Assembly: GCA_033085395.1 (NCBI GenBank)
Contig: JANQBS010000234.1
Coordinates: 1 to 60,794, forward strand
Source of the DNA: Xanthoparmelia taractica
Taxonomy: Eukaryota > Ascomycota > Lecanoromycetes > Lecanorales > Parmeliaceae
Reading direction: 5' to 3'
DNA length: 60,794 bases
The notes beneath the pieces are model-generated. The model made no database searches. It saw only the letters and a list, made by a program, of their open reading frames with translations, and was not told where the DNA came from. The position numbers and the translations under genes are program-made. This document shows positions 45,671 to 57,007 of the stretch, piece after piece; position 1 is the stretch's first letter; each line of letters begins with the position of its first letter.

Positions 45671-47849
45671 TCTTTCACTATTTAATAGAGTTTTTTAAAT
45701 AACGAAGATAGAATAGCTAAATAAAGTTAATTGCTTAATATACTTTAGTCGACCTTACTGCTGCAGAGCATTAAAGATTTTATTAATTATTATCTTATCT
45801 ATCAAATTAAGGAAATAGACTTTCGCTCTCTTATTATTAAATAGTCTCAACTGCTAGTTATCCCGTAGAGAAAGCTTTATTTATTTATTTTATAGCACTT
45901 TAACAAAATCTTTATTCTTTCAGAGAGACGGAAACTCATTAACTAAGTTAGTCAATTGCTACCTTTTTAGCTTATTTCCATAAATTATTATATCGTTAGA
46001 AAGCTTTAATTCTATGCTTTCACCACCTAAGATTTTGTTAAGAATTTTACTTTTAGCATAATTAACTAAAGACGTAAAACTATTAGCTAGACTTATTAAC
46101 GTAATAGCCGCAAAAGTAACTGCTTTCTTTATTTAATTCGATAATTTTGAGTGTTTAACTAAAGGTATTTCTATAGTAATAAAGAAGACGTTTTCGTAGT
46201 CGACTTCTTATAGTATTCTTAAATGTAATTTCTTGAGAATTTACATAGCATAATTAGTCTTATTTTTAATAATCACACTAGCAATATTAATATTAATTAT
46301 ATAAGTATATATAATTAAATTATACTGCTTTGCAGGTTCGAAGATAAAGTCTCTATTAGGTAAATTCTTGGGCGTAATTATAGATAGAATTTGCTAAGCT
46401 CTCGATGCAATAATAAGTGTCTTTTATAATCGAATTAATCGTTTTATGTATTGGTCGGCATTATAAATTGTAATTTTAATAATAATATCACAACTATCGA
46501 TATGTGCTTCGTTCTTACTTACATTAAGCATAATCTTCTCCGATTCCATAATGTTATTCTCCATTAATAGGTTTGCCTTCAAATTATTAATCAAATAAAT
46601 CTCTCTCGTAATATAAGTAAGAGTCTTATTATTATTTCTTTTGAGACCTGAGAGATATATAAGAATAAGCATATATTTATTAGTGTTATACATTATAAAA
46701 TTAAGCTCTTTAACACGCAGATAAGATAATATCTTTCTAATTTCCACATTAGGGAGAAGAGACAAAAGTTATTATTTATCGACCAATATTATATTAGTCC
46801 CTAAATTAGTATATTCTTTCTTATTCTTAGCTACATTTGATATAAATCGTAATAAAATATAAACGTAATTTTAGTCACGAAAGCTAAAATTAGTATCTAA
46901 CCTAGCTCTATCCTTGAAGTCTAATTAAATTATTTTTATAATAAAGATATCGATATTCATTTATATATTTACCGAAAGTATTAATTTAGAATAATATTCG
47001 ACTTATAAATGCTTATATAATTTCGACTTAGAAGGAAAAGTTAAATTACAATTCCTATAATACGTTTAAATACCCACGTATCCCGCAAAAGAATTATTAT
47101 AATATTAATTATTCAACTTATTAAAATCATGATCTAATTACTAATCTTAATAGTTATTAATTTTAGTATTCTATTGAAGCGTATTTTCTTTCGCTTAATT
47201 AGGATTCTCTTACTTATTTTCGATCGCTTCTGCTTGATAAGTAGTAGCCTTAAATCTAAAATTCTACTAAAATTGTTAACGATTTCCGGGATTATTTGAA
47301 CTTTCGAATTTTCGATCTGCTATTTGTAATAGTCGATTCGTTAAACCTGACGTGTTTTGCTACCCTTTAGCTTACATGAAAGACCTTTAATTCGAGTCTT
47401 GCTATGGTCGTAAATCGTAGCGAGGATTTAATTGATAGCCGTATTGCTAAGGACGGTAAGTATTCTAATCATAGGAGTTAGAAGATCGAAATAATAATTG
47501 CTGACGGTACGGCTGCTCGTATTGCTACTACTATTCAAATAACTGAGAATTCTACTAATCTTGACGAATTGAAGTTGATGAGAAGTCTTGTTAAAATGCA
47601 TTTCTCAGCGCATTTCGATAGATATTCTCACGCTATTGATTCTACTGATTTGACTGATTATAATGCTATTGCTGAGACCTTTGAACGAAAGTTTAATATT
47701 GCTATTGGCGAGTATATAGCTCGAACCAAGCTACTTTCTTCATGTTAAGCATTTGAATAAAGCTTGCAATGATAGTAGCTGAATTTGGTGGGTCGACAAA
47801 GACTCGTAGCTCTGATACGATTCCTTGATAGACAAATGTCAACTAATTT

Positions 47850-48319
47850 TGAATACCATTAATATTAGCTAATTTTATATACCTCACTATTGCTTATATA
47901 TAGCTAGCAGACTCTCGTCGAGAACGAGCATCTATTAACGTATACTTCTCTATAGTTAAATTTAAGAGTGTCACTCCCGATAACTTCTTAAATCTTATAG
48001 AGAGAGCTCTATATTATTCTTTCACTTCACTACCTTCTACACGAAGACCTCTTCGCTTTAGATTTAATAGCTCTAAAGTATATTAAGCAAGTGTAGAATC
48101 ACGAAAATAAGTATTTACATTAATACGAATTATAGCTTCTCCTTTTATAGCTATCAAATTATAAATTTTTTCAATAAGTAGAATCACACTGCGATAATAT
48201 ACGTTCTTTTTAACAGTTACAATCTCACCCTCTTCGTAAGACTTATCCAGAAAAGAATCGAAATAGCTTAATTCTATAGCATTCCATTTGCTATTAGAAC
48301 TTGCTACAACTACACTCAT
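47850..48319 (-). pseudogene. Decayed retrotransposon gag-like region
   Basis: Minus strand, open for 78 codons (48319-48083): FDSFL, NVYYRSVILLIEKI and INVNTYFRDSTLA. It continues after a stop at the usual Trp of the W-Y-T motif with YTLELLNLKRRGLR and a second Trp-to-stop before YRAL. This matches fungal gypsy gag (structural) proteins. Clear RIP-type damage. Confidence 0.72.
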
Positions 48320-49184
48320 AGTGGCAGATCCGGGCTCTCCAGGCGGGCCTTATTCTCCCCTTAATTTAATAGATAATTATAAATTATTGATAACATTTAT
48401 AACGACGGAGTTGATAGTATTATTGATTATATCTTATAATTATTGGGCTGTGAAATTAATAGTTATCTCCGATATAGTTTAACTTAATAATCTACGATAA
48501 AAAGAGTTCGAATCATCGATAGTAGTATTCGTAGCTATTAATTCCTCACGGCTTTCTAATAGAGGCGATAATAGAGAAAACGATTTATCTAATAAAGAAT
48601 CACGATTATTATCAATAGAATTATTATTAATATTAGTAGAATTATTATTAGTTAATAATCGATTAAATGTATTTTTAGTAGAAGAAGAATCAAAGAGTAA
48701 GTTTCTAAGAGACTAAGTGACTTACTTAAAACGCCGAATAGATTTACGAAAAGTAGGTTTATTAACGACTTAATTAGATAATTAACAATCTTAAATAAAG
48801 AAATAAATAGTTATTCTTAATGAATTAGTAGTAGAATTAATAATAGATATCGATTTAATAGGCCTAAGAGTGTTAAACGTGAGATACTTACAAATCTCCT
48901 TAATATTGTTAAATATTAAATCAGCGTATTTGTGGCTAATAACAATAAATTCCTGGATATTAAATGCGAGATAGAGTACTTATCTATCTACTAAAGTAGC
49001 TAGCGTTAATTTATAAGACTAATTGATAAAGAGCAAAGAGCAAAGAAAGCTAATAAGATCTTACTAATCTAATAGCTCACTTATTTGATGGATTCGATAA
49101 CGATAAGTAAGATATATTAATGAAGGACTTCTTCTAAACGATTCGACAGTTAGTTAATATTAAAATTAAGCGTTGCTATCATAT

Positions 49185-49338
49185 TGTCATGGGAAAGGTC
49201 TAGGATTAATGATTGAAAAAAGTTATTGAATTCTAAGGGCCGCAGTGGCGGAGATCTGCTGGGGAAACTAATACAAATTTGGCCTAGCCTGCCCGATCCT
49301 TCCCCGATCTTCCCTTGGCATACAGGAAAACCGTGACA
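49185..49338 (-). repeat. 5' LTR (right copy)
   Basis: 154 bases, the same length as the left copy and about 98% identical by eye. It keeps a GC-normal core (GGGCCGCAGTGGCGGAGATC) in contrast to the element interior. Confidence 0.9.
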
Positions 49339-49363
49339 ATACCACACCTTTCCGACCCGTAAA
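49339..49363 (-). repeat. Right inner terminal inverted repeat
   Basis: Complement of 42195-42219. Its first five bases, ATACC, were duplicated when the retrotransposon inserted, so the retrotransposon landed inside this repeat. Confidence 0.7.
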
Positions 49364-49528
49364 TTTACTATTATAATTATAGAATCTTTATATTAAATTA
49401 TAGTTAAACTTAAACTTAATTATAGAACTAAGCGCTATAAAGATCTTTCTAGCTATATTTATTTCTTTCTAAACTATTATTCTTAATATATTTAATATAT
49501 TATAATTAGTTTATTCTTATTCGTAGTA

Positions 49529-49549
49529 TTTCTTCTTCTTCTTCTTCTT

Positions 49550-49580
<31 letters not shown>

Positions 49581-49595
49581 TTATTATTATTATTA
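49529..49595 (+). repeat. (TTC)n then (TTA)n microsatellite
   Basis: About 17 TTC/CTT units followed by about six TTA units inside the outer element. The junction may reflect C-to-T decay of a longer TTC run. Confidence 0.95.
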
Positions 49596-49778
49596 GAAAT
49601 TAAAAGAAAGTTTTAATTTCAATAGAGCGAATAATAAAAAAGAGTTAATTTCTCTCGAACACGATAATAGCGTATAGATAGATATATCGATTACGTACTA
49701 TTAGAATCGTAATTAGAACTCGTATAAGATTAATTAGACTTATAGATATTGAATACGATAGAGTTGGGATAATTCATG

Positions 49779-49835
49779 ATTTTGATTTTGTGGTTCAAAT
49801 AATAAAAAGGGGTTTGGTCCCTCTCGAACACCGTA
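49779..49835 (-). repeat. Right outer terminal inverted repeat
   Basis: Contains TGGTTCAAATAATAAAAAGG and CCCTCTCGAACACCGTA, the complement of the left outer repeat, followed by AGAAT. Confidence 0.75.
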
Positions 49836-50323
49836 AGAATTAGGCTTTCGGCGCGCGGACTTTTTCGCGTTACCGAAGCGCCAAAAAAAAAAGGCGTAAG
49901 ATTTATGACGCCATGACACTTCTCTATTTATCAAAATCCGAAGGGCAAGAGCATAGAGGGGAATCGAGGAAAAATGATAGGATGATATTATGGAAAAGGA
50001 TATCATGCGGATATGCATTCAATTGCCATTGTTTGATTATTGCCACATTTGCTTGTCCTCGAATAAACTGCAGATAGGTTGGAGGGGTGGGAAGGGGGCA
50101 GCTTACATTTTTTGCCCTTGACCTTTTTATGAATTACGATTACGACATACACAAAAAAAACAGCATCCATCTGCCACCGCTTTTTATCTCTATGGCAAAT
50201 TGATCATGGCCCGATCCCGACTGGATTACCCCAGCGGCGGACTTACTAACGCACTTCCCATTATATTGCTCACACATTCTTCACTAATAAATCCTGTACC
50301 ACCTGCCATTGTTCAGCCTCGAC
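49836..50323 (+). promoter_or_regulatory. Upstream region of the PDR transporter gene
   Basis: 488 bases of normal composition between the transposon end and the transporter start. It includes a GC-rich imperfect hairpin (GGCTTTCGG near 49843, ACCGAAGCG near 49883), an A10 run near 49885 and an A8 run near 50153, then CT-rich leader sequence. I cannot pick out a specific drug-response element by eye. Confidence 0.4.
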
Positions 50324-53300
50324 ATGGCCTCCTTTGACGAGCCTGAGAGGCCACACTTGTCTGAGCATGGAGCATGGCCTTCAGCATCTGCAAATAGCTT
50401 TCGCCGACAGTATCCTGCTCCTGCAGAAACCCTACACACTCACACATCTTCCGACAACAACCCTCCAATAACCAATGTCTCCTCCGATGACATCCTTTCT
50501 TCCTCAAATACCAATGGCGGCTTATTCGCAGCAGTCGAAGCAGAAGCTTCTTCAGGTGACGACAAGACCGCTGTACCCTCTCCAGCCGACTCGCAATCGG
50601 AAGCTGTACCTACTACTGAGCGCGCCCCACCGAATGAAGTCACACCAGTCTCCAGAGAAAGCCAATCGATGGAGGACGAAAAGGAAGATGAGCGTGGAGG
50701 CTTCGCGCCCATCAAGACTGGCCCATCCACACAAGCCACTGTTCGCCCCGGCCTGCGAAAAACAACATCGTCTCGAATGACCGAGGATGATCTTTTCAGA
50801 GCACTGAGCAGAAGGAGGACAAATCAAAGCGGTCGACAGGGCTCGTTCATGACCGAAGATGAAGCAAGCGCGGCAGGTGAAGAGCAGGCTGAGATCGAGA
50901 GACTGATGTCACGCATGTTCGGCAAGGATCGACAAGCACACTCGGAAGACGAGAAGACTAGACACGTTGGTTTGGTATTCAGGAACTTGACGGTCAAAGG
51001 AGTGGGGCTAGGTGCAGCGTTACAGCCAACTTTGGGTGATCCATTCCTTGCAATCCCAAGGAAACTAGCATCTCTATTCACAGGAGGACCAAAGAAGGTC
51101 GCTGGGAAGCCTCCAATCAGGACCATCCTGGATGATTTCACCGGCTGTGTACGTCCCGGCGAGATGCTACTCGTACTCGGGCGTCCTGGGTCTGGCTGCT
51201 CGACGTTCCTGAAGGTGTTGGCAAACCAAAGATTCGGATATGAGAGCATTGATGGGGATGTAACATACGGTGGTACAGATGCGAAGAGTATGGGCAAACA
51301 TTATCGTGGGGAAGTCCTATATAATCCCGAGGATGATCTACACTATGCTACATTGTCCGTAAAAAACACACTAAAGTTCGCCTTGCAGACTCGAACGCCC
51401 GGAAAGGCGTCTCGCAACGAAGGCGAAAGTCGGGCTGACTATGTCAAGGAATTTCTCCGTGTGGTATCGAAGCTCTTCTGGATCGAGCACACTATGAATA
51501 CCAAAGTAGGAGACGAGTTCATAAGAGGGGTTTCAGGAGGGGAGAAAAAGCGTGTGAGCATCGCGGAAGCCATGATCACCAAAGCGAGCACGCAATGTTG
51601 GGACAACTCTACCAGGGGACTTGATGCTAGCACGGCCCTCGAATACGTGCAGTCTTTGCGCTCGCTGACGAACATGGCTCACATCTCTACAGCTGTTGCG
51701 CTCTACCAAGCCGGCGAGAGTTTGTACGATCTGTTCGACAAGGTGATTTTGATCGATGAAGGAAAGTGTCTATACTATGGATCGACTGAAGAGGCTGCTG
51801 CTTATTTCGAGAACCTTGGCTTCCGTCGACCGCCACGCTGGACGACCGCCGACTTCCTCACATCTGTCACCGACCCCCATGAGCGTCAAGTAAGAGAGGG
51901 TTACGAACATCACATCCCTCGGTCAACGGACCAATTCGAAGCTGCTTACAAGAAGAGTCTTGTATTCGAGGCTAACGTCCGCGACATCGAGGCGTTCGAG
52001 CAAGAGGTAGAACAACAGAGACAGAAACGCCTGGCGGCCGCAACGAAAGCTACCAAGGAAAAGAATTACACCCTTCCATATCACAAGCAGGTTTGGGCTT
52101 GCACTCATCGTCAATTCCTAGTCATGATTGGAGACAGGCAATCCCTTGAAGGCAAATGGGGTGGTATCCTCTTTCAAGCTCTCATTGTCGGCTCTCTGTT
52201 CTTCAATATGCCCAAGACCTCGTCCGGGGTCTTTGAGCGTGGAGGTGTAATGTTCTTCATGTTGCTCTTCAATGCATTGCTTGCTCTAGCAGAGTTGACA
52301 TCTGCCTTCTCGAGCCGACCCATTCTACTCAAGCACAAAAGCTTGTAGGTCTCAATCTGACCATATCTGAAATGCTTATGCTAATATCCTTACAAGCTCA
52401 TTCTACCGGCCTTCGGCTTACGCTATTGCTCAAACCGTCGTCGACATGCCTCTCGTGCTCATCCAAGTCACTATATTCGACGTCGTTGTATACTTCATGG
52501 CGAATCTATCGAGGACAGCTTCGCAGTTTTTCATCAGCTTGCTCATTCTATGGATCACCACAATGACGATGTATTCGTTCTTCCGATCTCTTGGGGCTTT
52601 GTGCAAGTCTTTGGATACGGCGACTCGCTTGACTGGTGTCGCCATCCAAGCTTTGATTGTCTACACTGGTTACTTGATCCCACCACAGAAGATGCATCCG
52701 TGGTTCCGATGGCTTATCTTCATCGATCCTGTTCAGTTTGGGTTTGAAGCTCTGATGTCGAACGAATTCTACAATTTGGAGATTCAGTGCGTACCGCCGT
52801 ACATAGTCCCACAAGGGCCAGGCGCGACTCCCCAATATCAGGCGTGTCTCCTTAAGGGAAGTCAACCTGGGTCGACAACCGTTAGTGGAGCCGATTATAT
52901 CCAGTCTGCCTACACGTACAAGCGAGACCATCTTTGGCGTAACTTTGGTATCATCGCAGGGTTTTGGATCTTCTTCGTCGTGCTCACGATGATCGGTATG
53001 GAGCTACAGAAGCCAAATGCAGGCGGAGGAGCCTTGACTGTTTTCAAACGTGGTCAGGTCCCAAAATCTGTTGCTCAGGCCATGGATAAAGGTAGTATAC
53101 CAGAGGACGAGGAGAAACAACTTGATACCTCAGGGGGCGAGAAATCTGCAGAGGATTCTACAAGCTCCGACTCCGAAGCTGTCAAAGGGGTTGCCAAGAA
53201 CGAATCTATGTTCACGTTCACCAATGTCAACTATACAATACCATATGAGAAGGGTGAAAGGAAGCTTTTAAATGACGTTCAAGGTTTCGTTAGGCCAGGG

Positions 53301-55242
53301 AAACTGACGGCGCTTATGGGCTCTTCTGGTGCCGGCAAGACGACACTTCTTAATACTCTGGCCCAGAGGATCAACTTCGGCATAGTGACTGGGGACTTTT
53401 TGGTCGATGGGAGACCTCTACCACGCTCTTTCCAAAGAGCCACTGGTTTCGCTGAGCAGATGGATATCCATGAACCTACGGCTACGATCCGCGAGGCATT
53501 GCGATTCTCAGCACTCCTGAGACAGCCGAAGGAGGTGCCAATCGAAGAGAAATACGAATACTGTGAACGGATCATCGACCTGCTCGAGATGCGGGGTATT
53601 GCTGGAGCAACAATCGGCACAATAGGCGCAGGATTGAATCAAGAACAGCGCAAACGAGTGACTATTGGTGTCGAGCTTGCCAGCAAACCAGAACTTCTCA
53701 TGTTCCTAGACGAGCCTACGTCAGGTCTTGACTCTGGCGCGGCTTTCAACATTATCCGCTTCCTTCGCAAGCTAGCAGATAGTGGCCAGGCGTTGCTTGT
53801 CACCATCCATCAACCTTCGAGCGTCCTCTTCGAATATTTCGACGAGCTCATCCTACTGAAGACTGGGGGAAATATGGTCTATCACGGAGAGCTTGGTAAA
53901 GACTCTCGTCGCCTGATTGACTATTTCGAACGCAATGGTGCCCACAAGTGCCCGCCTCGCGCCAATCCTGCCGAATACATGCTCGAATCCATCGGTGCTG
54001 GTGATCCTACGTACAAGGGTAAGGACTGGGGCGAAGTCTGGGCTTCATCACCCGAACACGACGACCGTACGAAGGAAATCCAATCGATGATCGATTCTCG
54101 GCGAAATACCTCGGTAGGCAAAAGCACTAGAGATGATCGCGAATACGCTATGCCTCTCGGCACACAAGTCTACACTGTCGTACATCGCAGCTTCGTTGCC
54201 TACTGGCGAGATCCAGATTACATGATTGGGAAGTTCATGCTCCACATCTTCACCGGCCTTTTCAACACCTTTACCTTCTATCACATCGGGAATGAAATTA
54301 TCGATATGCAGTCGCGCCTCTTCTCCATCTTCATGACTCTGACCATCGCGCCACCTTTGATACAGCAGTTGCAGCCGAAGTATCTGCACTTCCGCAAAAT
54401 TTACAAAAATCGCGAGGCGAATTCGAAAATATACTCCTGGTTCGCGTTCACCTGTGGTGCAATTCTGGTTGAGATCCCATACTCTGTTGTCGCAGGAACC
54501 ATCTACTTCAATTGCTGGTGGTGGGGCGCCGTGGGCCGTGGCTCAAGCAAGTTCGACGATGCGTACACATGGATGATGCTCATGCTCTTCGAGCTCTTCT
54601 ACGTTGGCTTTGGTCAAGCGATTGCTTCGTTCTCGCCGAACGACTTGCTAGCTTCTCTCCTCGTACCCGTCTTCTTCCTCTTCGTCGTCTCTTTTTGTGG
54701 TGTCGTCGTGCCTTACGTTGCGCTTCCTCACGTAAGTAACTGCCTCAAGCGCTCCACTTTCCAACCGTCCGATTACAAGATGCTGACTCGCTTTCATCTA
54801 GTTCTGGCGCTCCTGGATGTATTTTTTAACACCTTTCCGCTATTTGCTGGAAGGTTTACTTTCAGTTGCCACCCATGGCCGACCCGTCATCTGTTCCTCC
54901 TCGGAATTTGCTCGATTCGCACCTCCACCCGGTCAAACATGCCAGTCGTATACCGCCGCCTTCATCGCACAAGCCGGCGGTTATGTACAAAATGGCAGCA
55001 ACGGTCTTTGTGAATTCTGTCAGTATGCCACTGGTGACGAATTTGCAGCTGGGTTCAACGTCTTCTACAGTCACAAGTGGATGGATTATGGTGTCTTTTG
55101 GGCTTACTGCGTCTTCAACATCCTTGTTGTGTTCCTTTGCTCCTGGCTTTACCTTGGTGGCTTGAAGACTATTAGGAGAGCAGTCAGCCCGGCTGCGAGG
55201 AAGCAGAGGAAGGCGGCGAAGGTGCAGAATGAGAAGGCATGA
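50324..55242 (+). CDS. PDR-type (ABCG) full ABC transporter, 1598 aa, three exons
   Basis: Plasma-membrane efflux pump of the pleiotropic drug resistance family, (NBD-TMD)x2. Exons: 50324-52344, 52397-54731, 54802-55242; introns of 52 and 70 nt join in phase to give HKSFSFYRP and LPHFWRSWMYF. NBD1: GRPGSGCSTFLK Walker A (about 285, Cys in place of Lys), signature VSGGEKKRVSI (about 402), CWDNSTRGLDAS Walker B region with the usual PDR Asn. NBD2: canonical GSSGAGKTTLLN (about 981), LNQEQRKRVTIG (about 1087) and LMFLDEPTSGLDS (about 1110). This is the normal PDR asymmetry with one degenerate site. Two sets of hydrophobic helices follow the NBDs, and a basic C-terminus ends the protein. The N-terminal 130 residues are Ser/Glu-rich and probably phosphorylated. 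Start ATG is the first in frame. Confidence 0.95.
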
Positions 55243-55964
55243 CGAAATTATGACCCCGCCGACAGGCGTCCCCTTCATGTAAAATGTCTTTGGATTCGTA
55301 TATATTGTTTAGACAGAAATACCTATCAGCATAGCGCCAGCGAGAAACGCAAATCCTATGAGATTGAACCGTTTATTCCAAACCATCCCTTCTGATAAAA
55401 ATCAAACATCGTTCCTCGTGAAATGACAGACACCGAAGCTACCCGCCATCCTCCTTCCACTTACAACAGCTCACTTACAACACTCACTCACTCATCCGAC
55501 CAACCAACCAACCAACCAACCAACCAACCAAACAGTAGCCATCCAAACCCTCCCTCTCTCTGAAACCAATCTCATACCTACCTACCTACTTTGTATACCT
55601 TGGTAGTACATAAAGCAAAGCATAAAGCGCCTCTTTTGGTTCTCGGAACGAAAGGGTGGAGAGTGGGGATGGGATGGGACGGGTGATATTGTTTCTTTTG
55701 CTCCTCCTCTTTCGTCTTTTCTTTTCCTCTTTTCCTCTTATACGTTCTCTCCTTTTCGTTGAGAGACTTGGGCGTATTATAGGTATAGCGCGTTCATATA
55801 TATCCTCAACTCTCAATCACGCATGACTCTCGACGCACGAGCACACGGCAGGCGCGCATGATATGGCGTCTTTGATATGAAAATGCTGTGGGGATTTGCC
55901 TATGTCCGTGTGGGTCTACGGGAATGTACTCGTACAGCGGTGTTTTAATAAATGGGTGCTTACC
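55243..55964. other. 3' flank of the PDR gene and the P450 remnant
   Basis: About 720 bases between converging genes. It holds the CAAC microsatellite and a pyrimidine-rich stretch at 55680-55770. No gene seen. Confidence 0.55.
55500..55533 (+). repeat. (CAAC)n microsatellite
   Basis: About eight perfect four-base units in the 3' flank of the PDR gene. Confidence 0.95.
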
Positions 55965-56446
55965 GGATAAAGGCACTCCGGCCATGCTCGCCGACGGGCC
56001 ATATTTATCGCGAGGCTGGGATATCGAGTATAGAGAGTCGTAGTACCTATGCGATATCTTTGATTTTGATCTCGTCCGGGGTGACAGGGATAATTGGACC
56101 AATAGCGAGTAAGGCTAGCCTTAGCAACCATCTCGAATAGAGCAGGAAGCGTAGGTGGAGAACATGACCAAGGAAGATTTCTTCTCCACGACCTAATGCT
56201 TTTACAGATATTTGGTGGTAGGCAAGCCACACACATACCATACTGCTCGTGCATGCGCTCAACTTCCCACATATACTAGCCCCCATCCCCCTTCACACAG
56301 TCGAAGTAGAACTCATACCATCGCGTCGCAGCGGCTAATTTCCTCCCCGGAAAGCCTGCCAAAGGGTGAAAGTACAGCCGGTAGACCACCAAAGCAACGC
56401 CATAAGAAGTCCATATGACCAGGGTGGAGAGAAGGAGCGACAACAT
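55965..56446 (-). pseudogene. Cytochrome P450 N-terminal fragment, broken
   Basis: The minus strand begins MLSLLLSTLVIWTSYGVALV, a membrane anchor, then VYRLYFHPLAGFPGRKLAAA and FYFDCVKGDGG, the usual start of fungal trichodiene-oxygenase-like P450s. An in-frame TAG (56276-56278) then stands where relatives have Gln, followed in the same frame by MWEVERMHEQYG. After a spoiled intron the pieces PVTPDEIKIKDI and, in a shifted frame, YYDSLYS...RDKYGPSASMAGVPLS complete about the first 120 residues. Nothing downstream resembles the I-helix, ExxR or FxxGxRxCxG haem loop, so roughly the last 380 residues are gone. One nonsense change, at least one frameshift and a large 3' loss make this a clear pseudogene. 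The exact CYP family is uncertain. Confidence 0.82.
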
Positions 56447-57007
56447 GGTAGTTCGATAAGGGGCGAATGGTTCTGGGGGCTGGAAGATGTGCGAAAGAGC
56501 GGTGGGGATGGAATGCAACGCTGGGGATGGTCCCAGTAAAAGCAGAATTTGGCTGTCAGTAAGTGCGGGGCCGTTAGGAGATGACGGGGATCCCTTGTTC
56601 GCGGGCGATAGTTGGGTAGGGTTAGACGAATGTTCGGCAGGGGTTAGATATTCAGCATATGCTCAGCAGAAGAATACTTTATGCTAGATATTAGGTAGTA
56701 AAACGCGTAATAAAAAAAACGCTAATACTCTAATTAGCGATTTCATCTTGATGGCAGGGCATACATACCTTTTCACCGTAATTAATGTTCCTCTTATTCA
56801 CATTCATCTTTCAGTTGTCATCTTGCGACCAGTTCATGTCCCAACTAGGTTGACGATTATGATGGGTCTGTCGTGTTGTACGGAAGTCTTCAGCCGCCAG
56901 AAACGGTTCATACGATGGACCGTCCCACCACCCGCACCAGGCCCTAATGCATATTTGTCACCTATGCCAGATGAACTCTCACTACTCTCAGAAGATCCGA
57001 GCTACGC
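56447..57007. other. Spacer between the P450 remnant and the MFS gene
   Basis: About 560 bases: former promoter of the P450 and 3' flank of the MFS gene. An open stretch at 56748-57308 on the + strand runs antisense into the MFS gene and is not supported. A hairpin-like CGCTAATACTCTAATTAGCG lies near 56720-56739. Confidence 0.55.

Larger units (their letters stand above)
42456..49338 (-). mobile_element. Ty3/gypsy LTR retrotransposon, RIP-damaged, 6,883 bp
   Basis: Two 154-bp direct repeats with TG...CA ends bound the element, and the five bases ATACC occur immediately outside both ends (42451-42455 and 49339-49343), a textbook target-site duplication. Read on the minus strand the order is LTR, gag-like, reverse transcriptase, integrase, LTR, which is the Ty3/gypsy order. 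The interior is very AT-rich with stops in all frames. Several stops sit where the family has Trp or Gln, consistent with C-to-T change on both strands (RIP). No intact frame remains, so it cannot move by itself. Confidence 0.88.
41825..49835. mobile_element. Outer TIR DNA element containing nested insertions
   Basis: The AT-rich block is bounded by a pair of long imperfect inverted repeats starting TACGGTGTTCGAGAGGGA on the left and ending in its complement on the right. The five bases just outside are AGAAT on both sides (41820-41824 and 49836-49840), as expected for a target-site duplication. Removing the nested retrotransposon leaves about 1.12 kb, too small and too damaged for a transposase, so this would be a non-autonomous or decayed element. 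I cannot assign the superfamily: a 5-bp duplication with long TIRs is not typical of Tc1/mariner or hAT. Confidence 0.6.

Noticed and set aside
46424..46765. 113-codon frame as a stand-alone gene in the AT-rich block
   Set aside because: Lies between gag and reverse transcriptase of the retrotransposon on the same strand; most likely a decayed part of its polyprotein.
51590..51640. Degenerate first ATP site of the ABC transporter taken as damage
   Set aside because: Cys in Walker A and Asn near Walker B of NBD1 are normal for PDR-type transporters.
55500..55533. CRISPR-like or regulatory repeat
   Set aside because: Simple four-base microsatellite without spacers.
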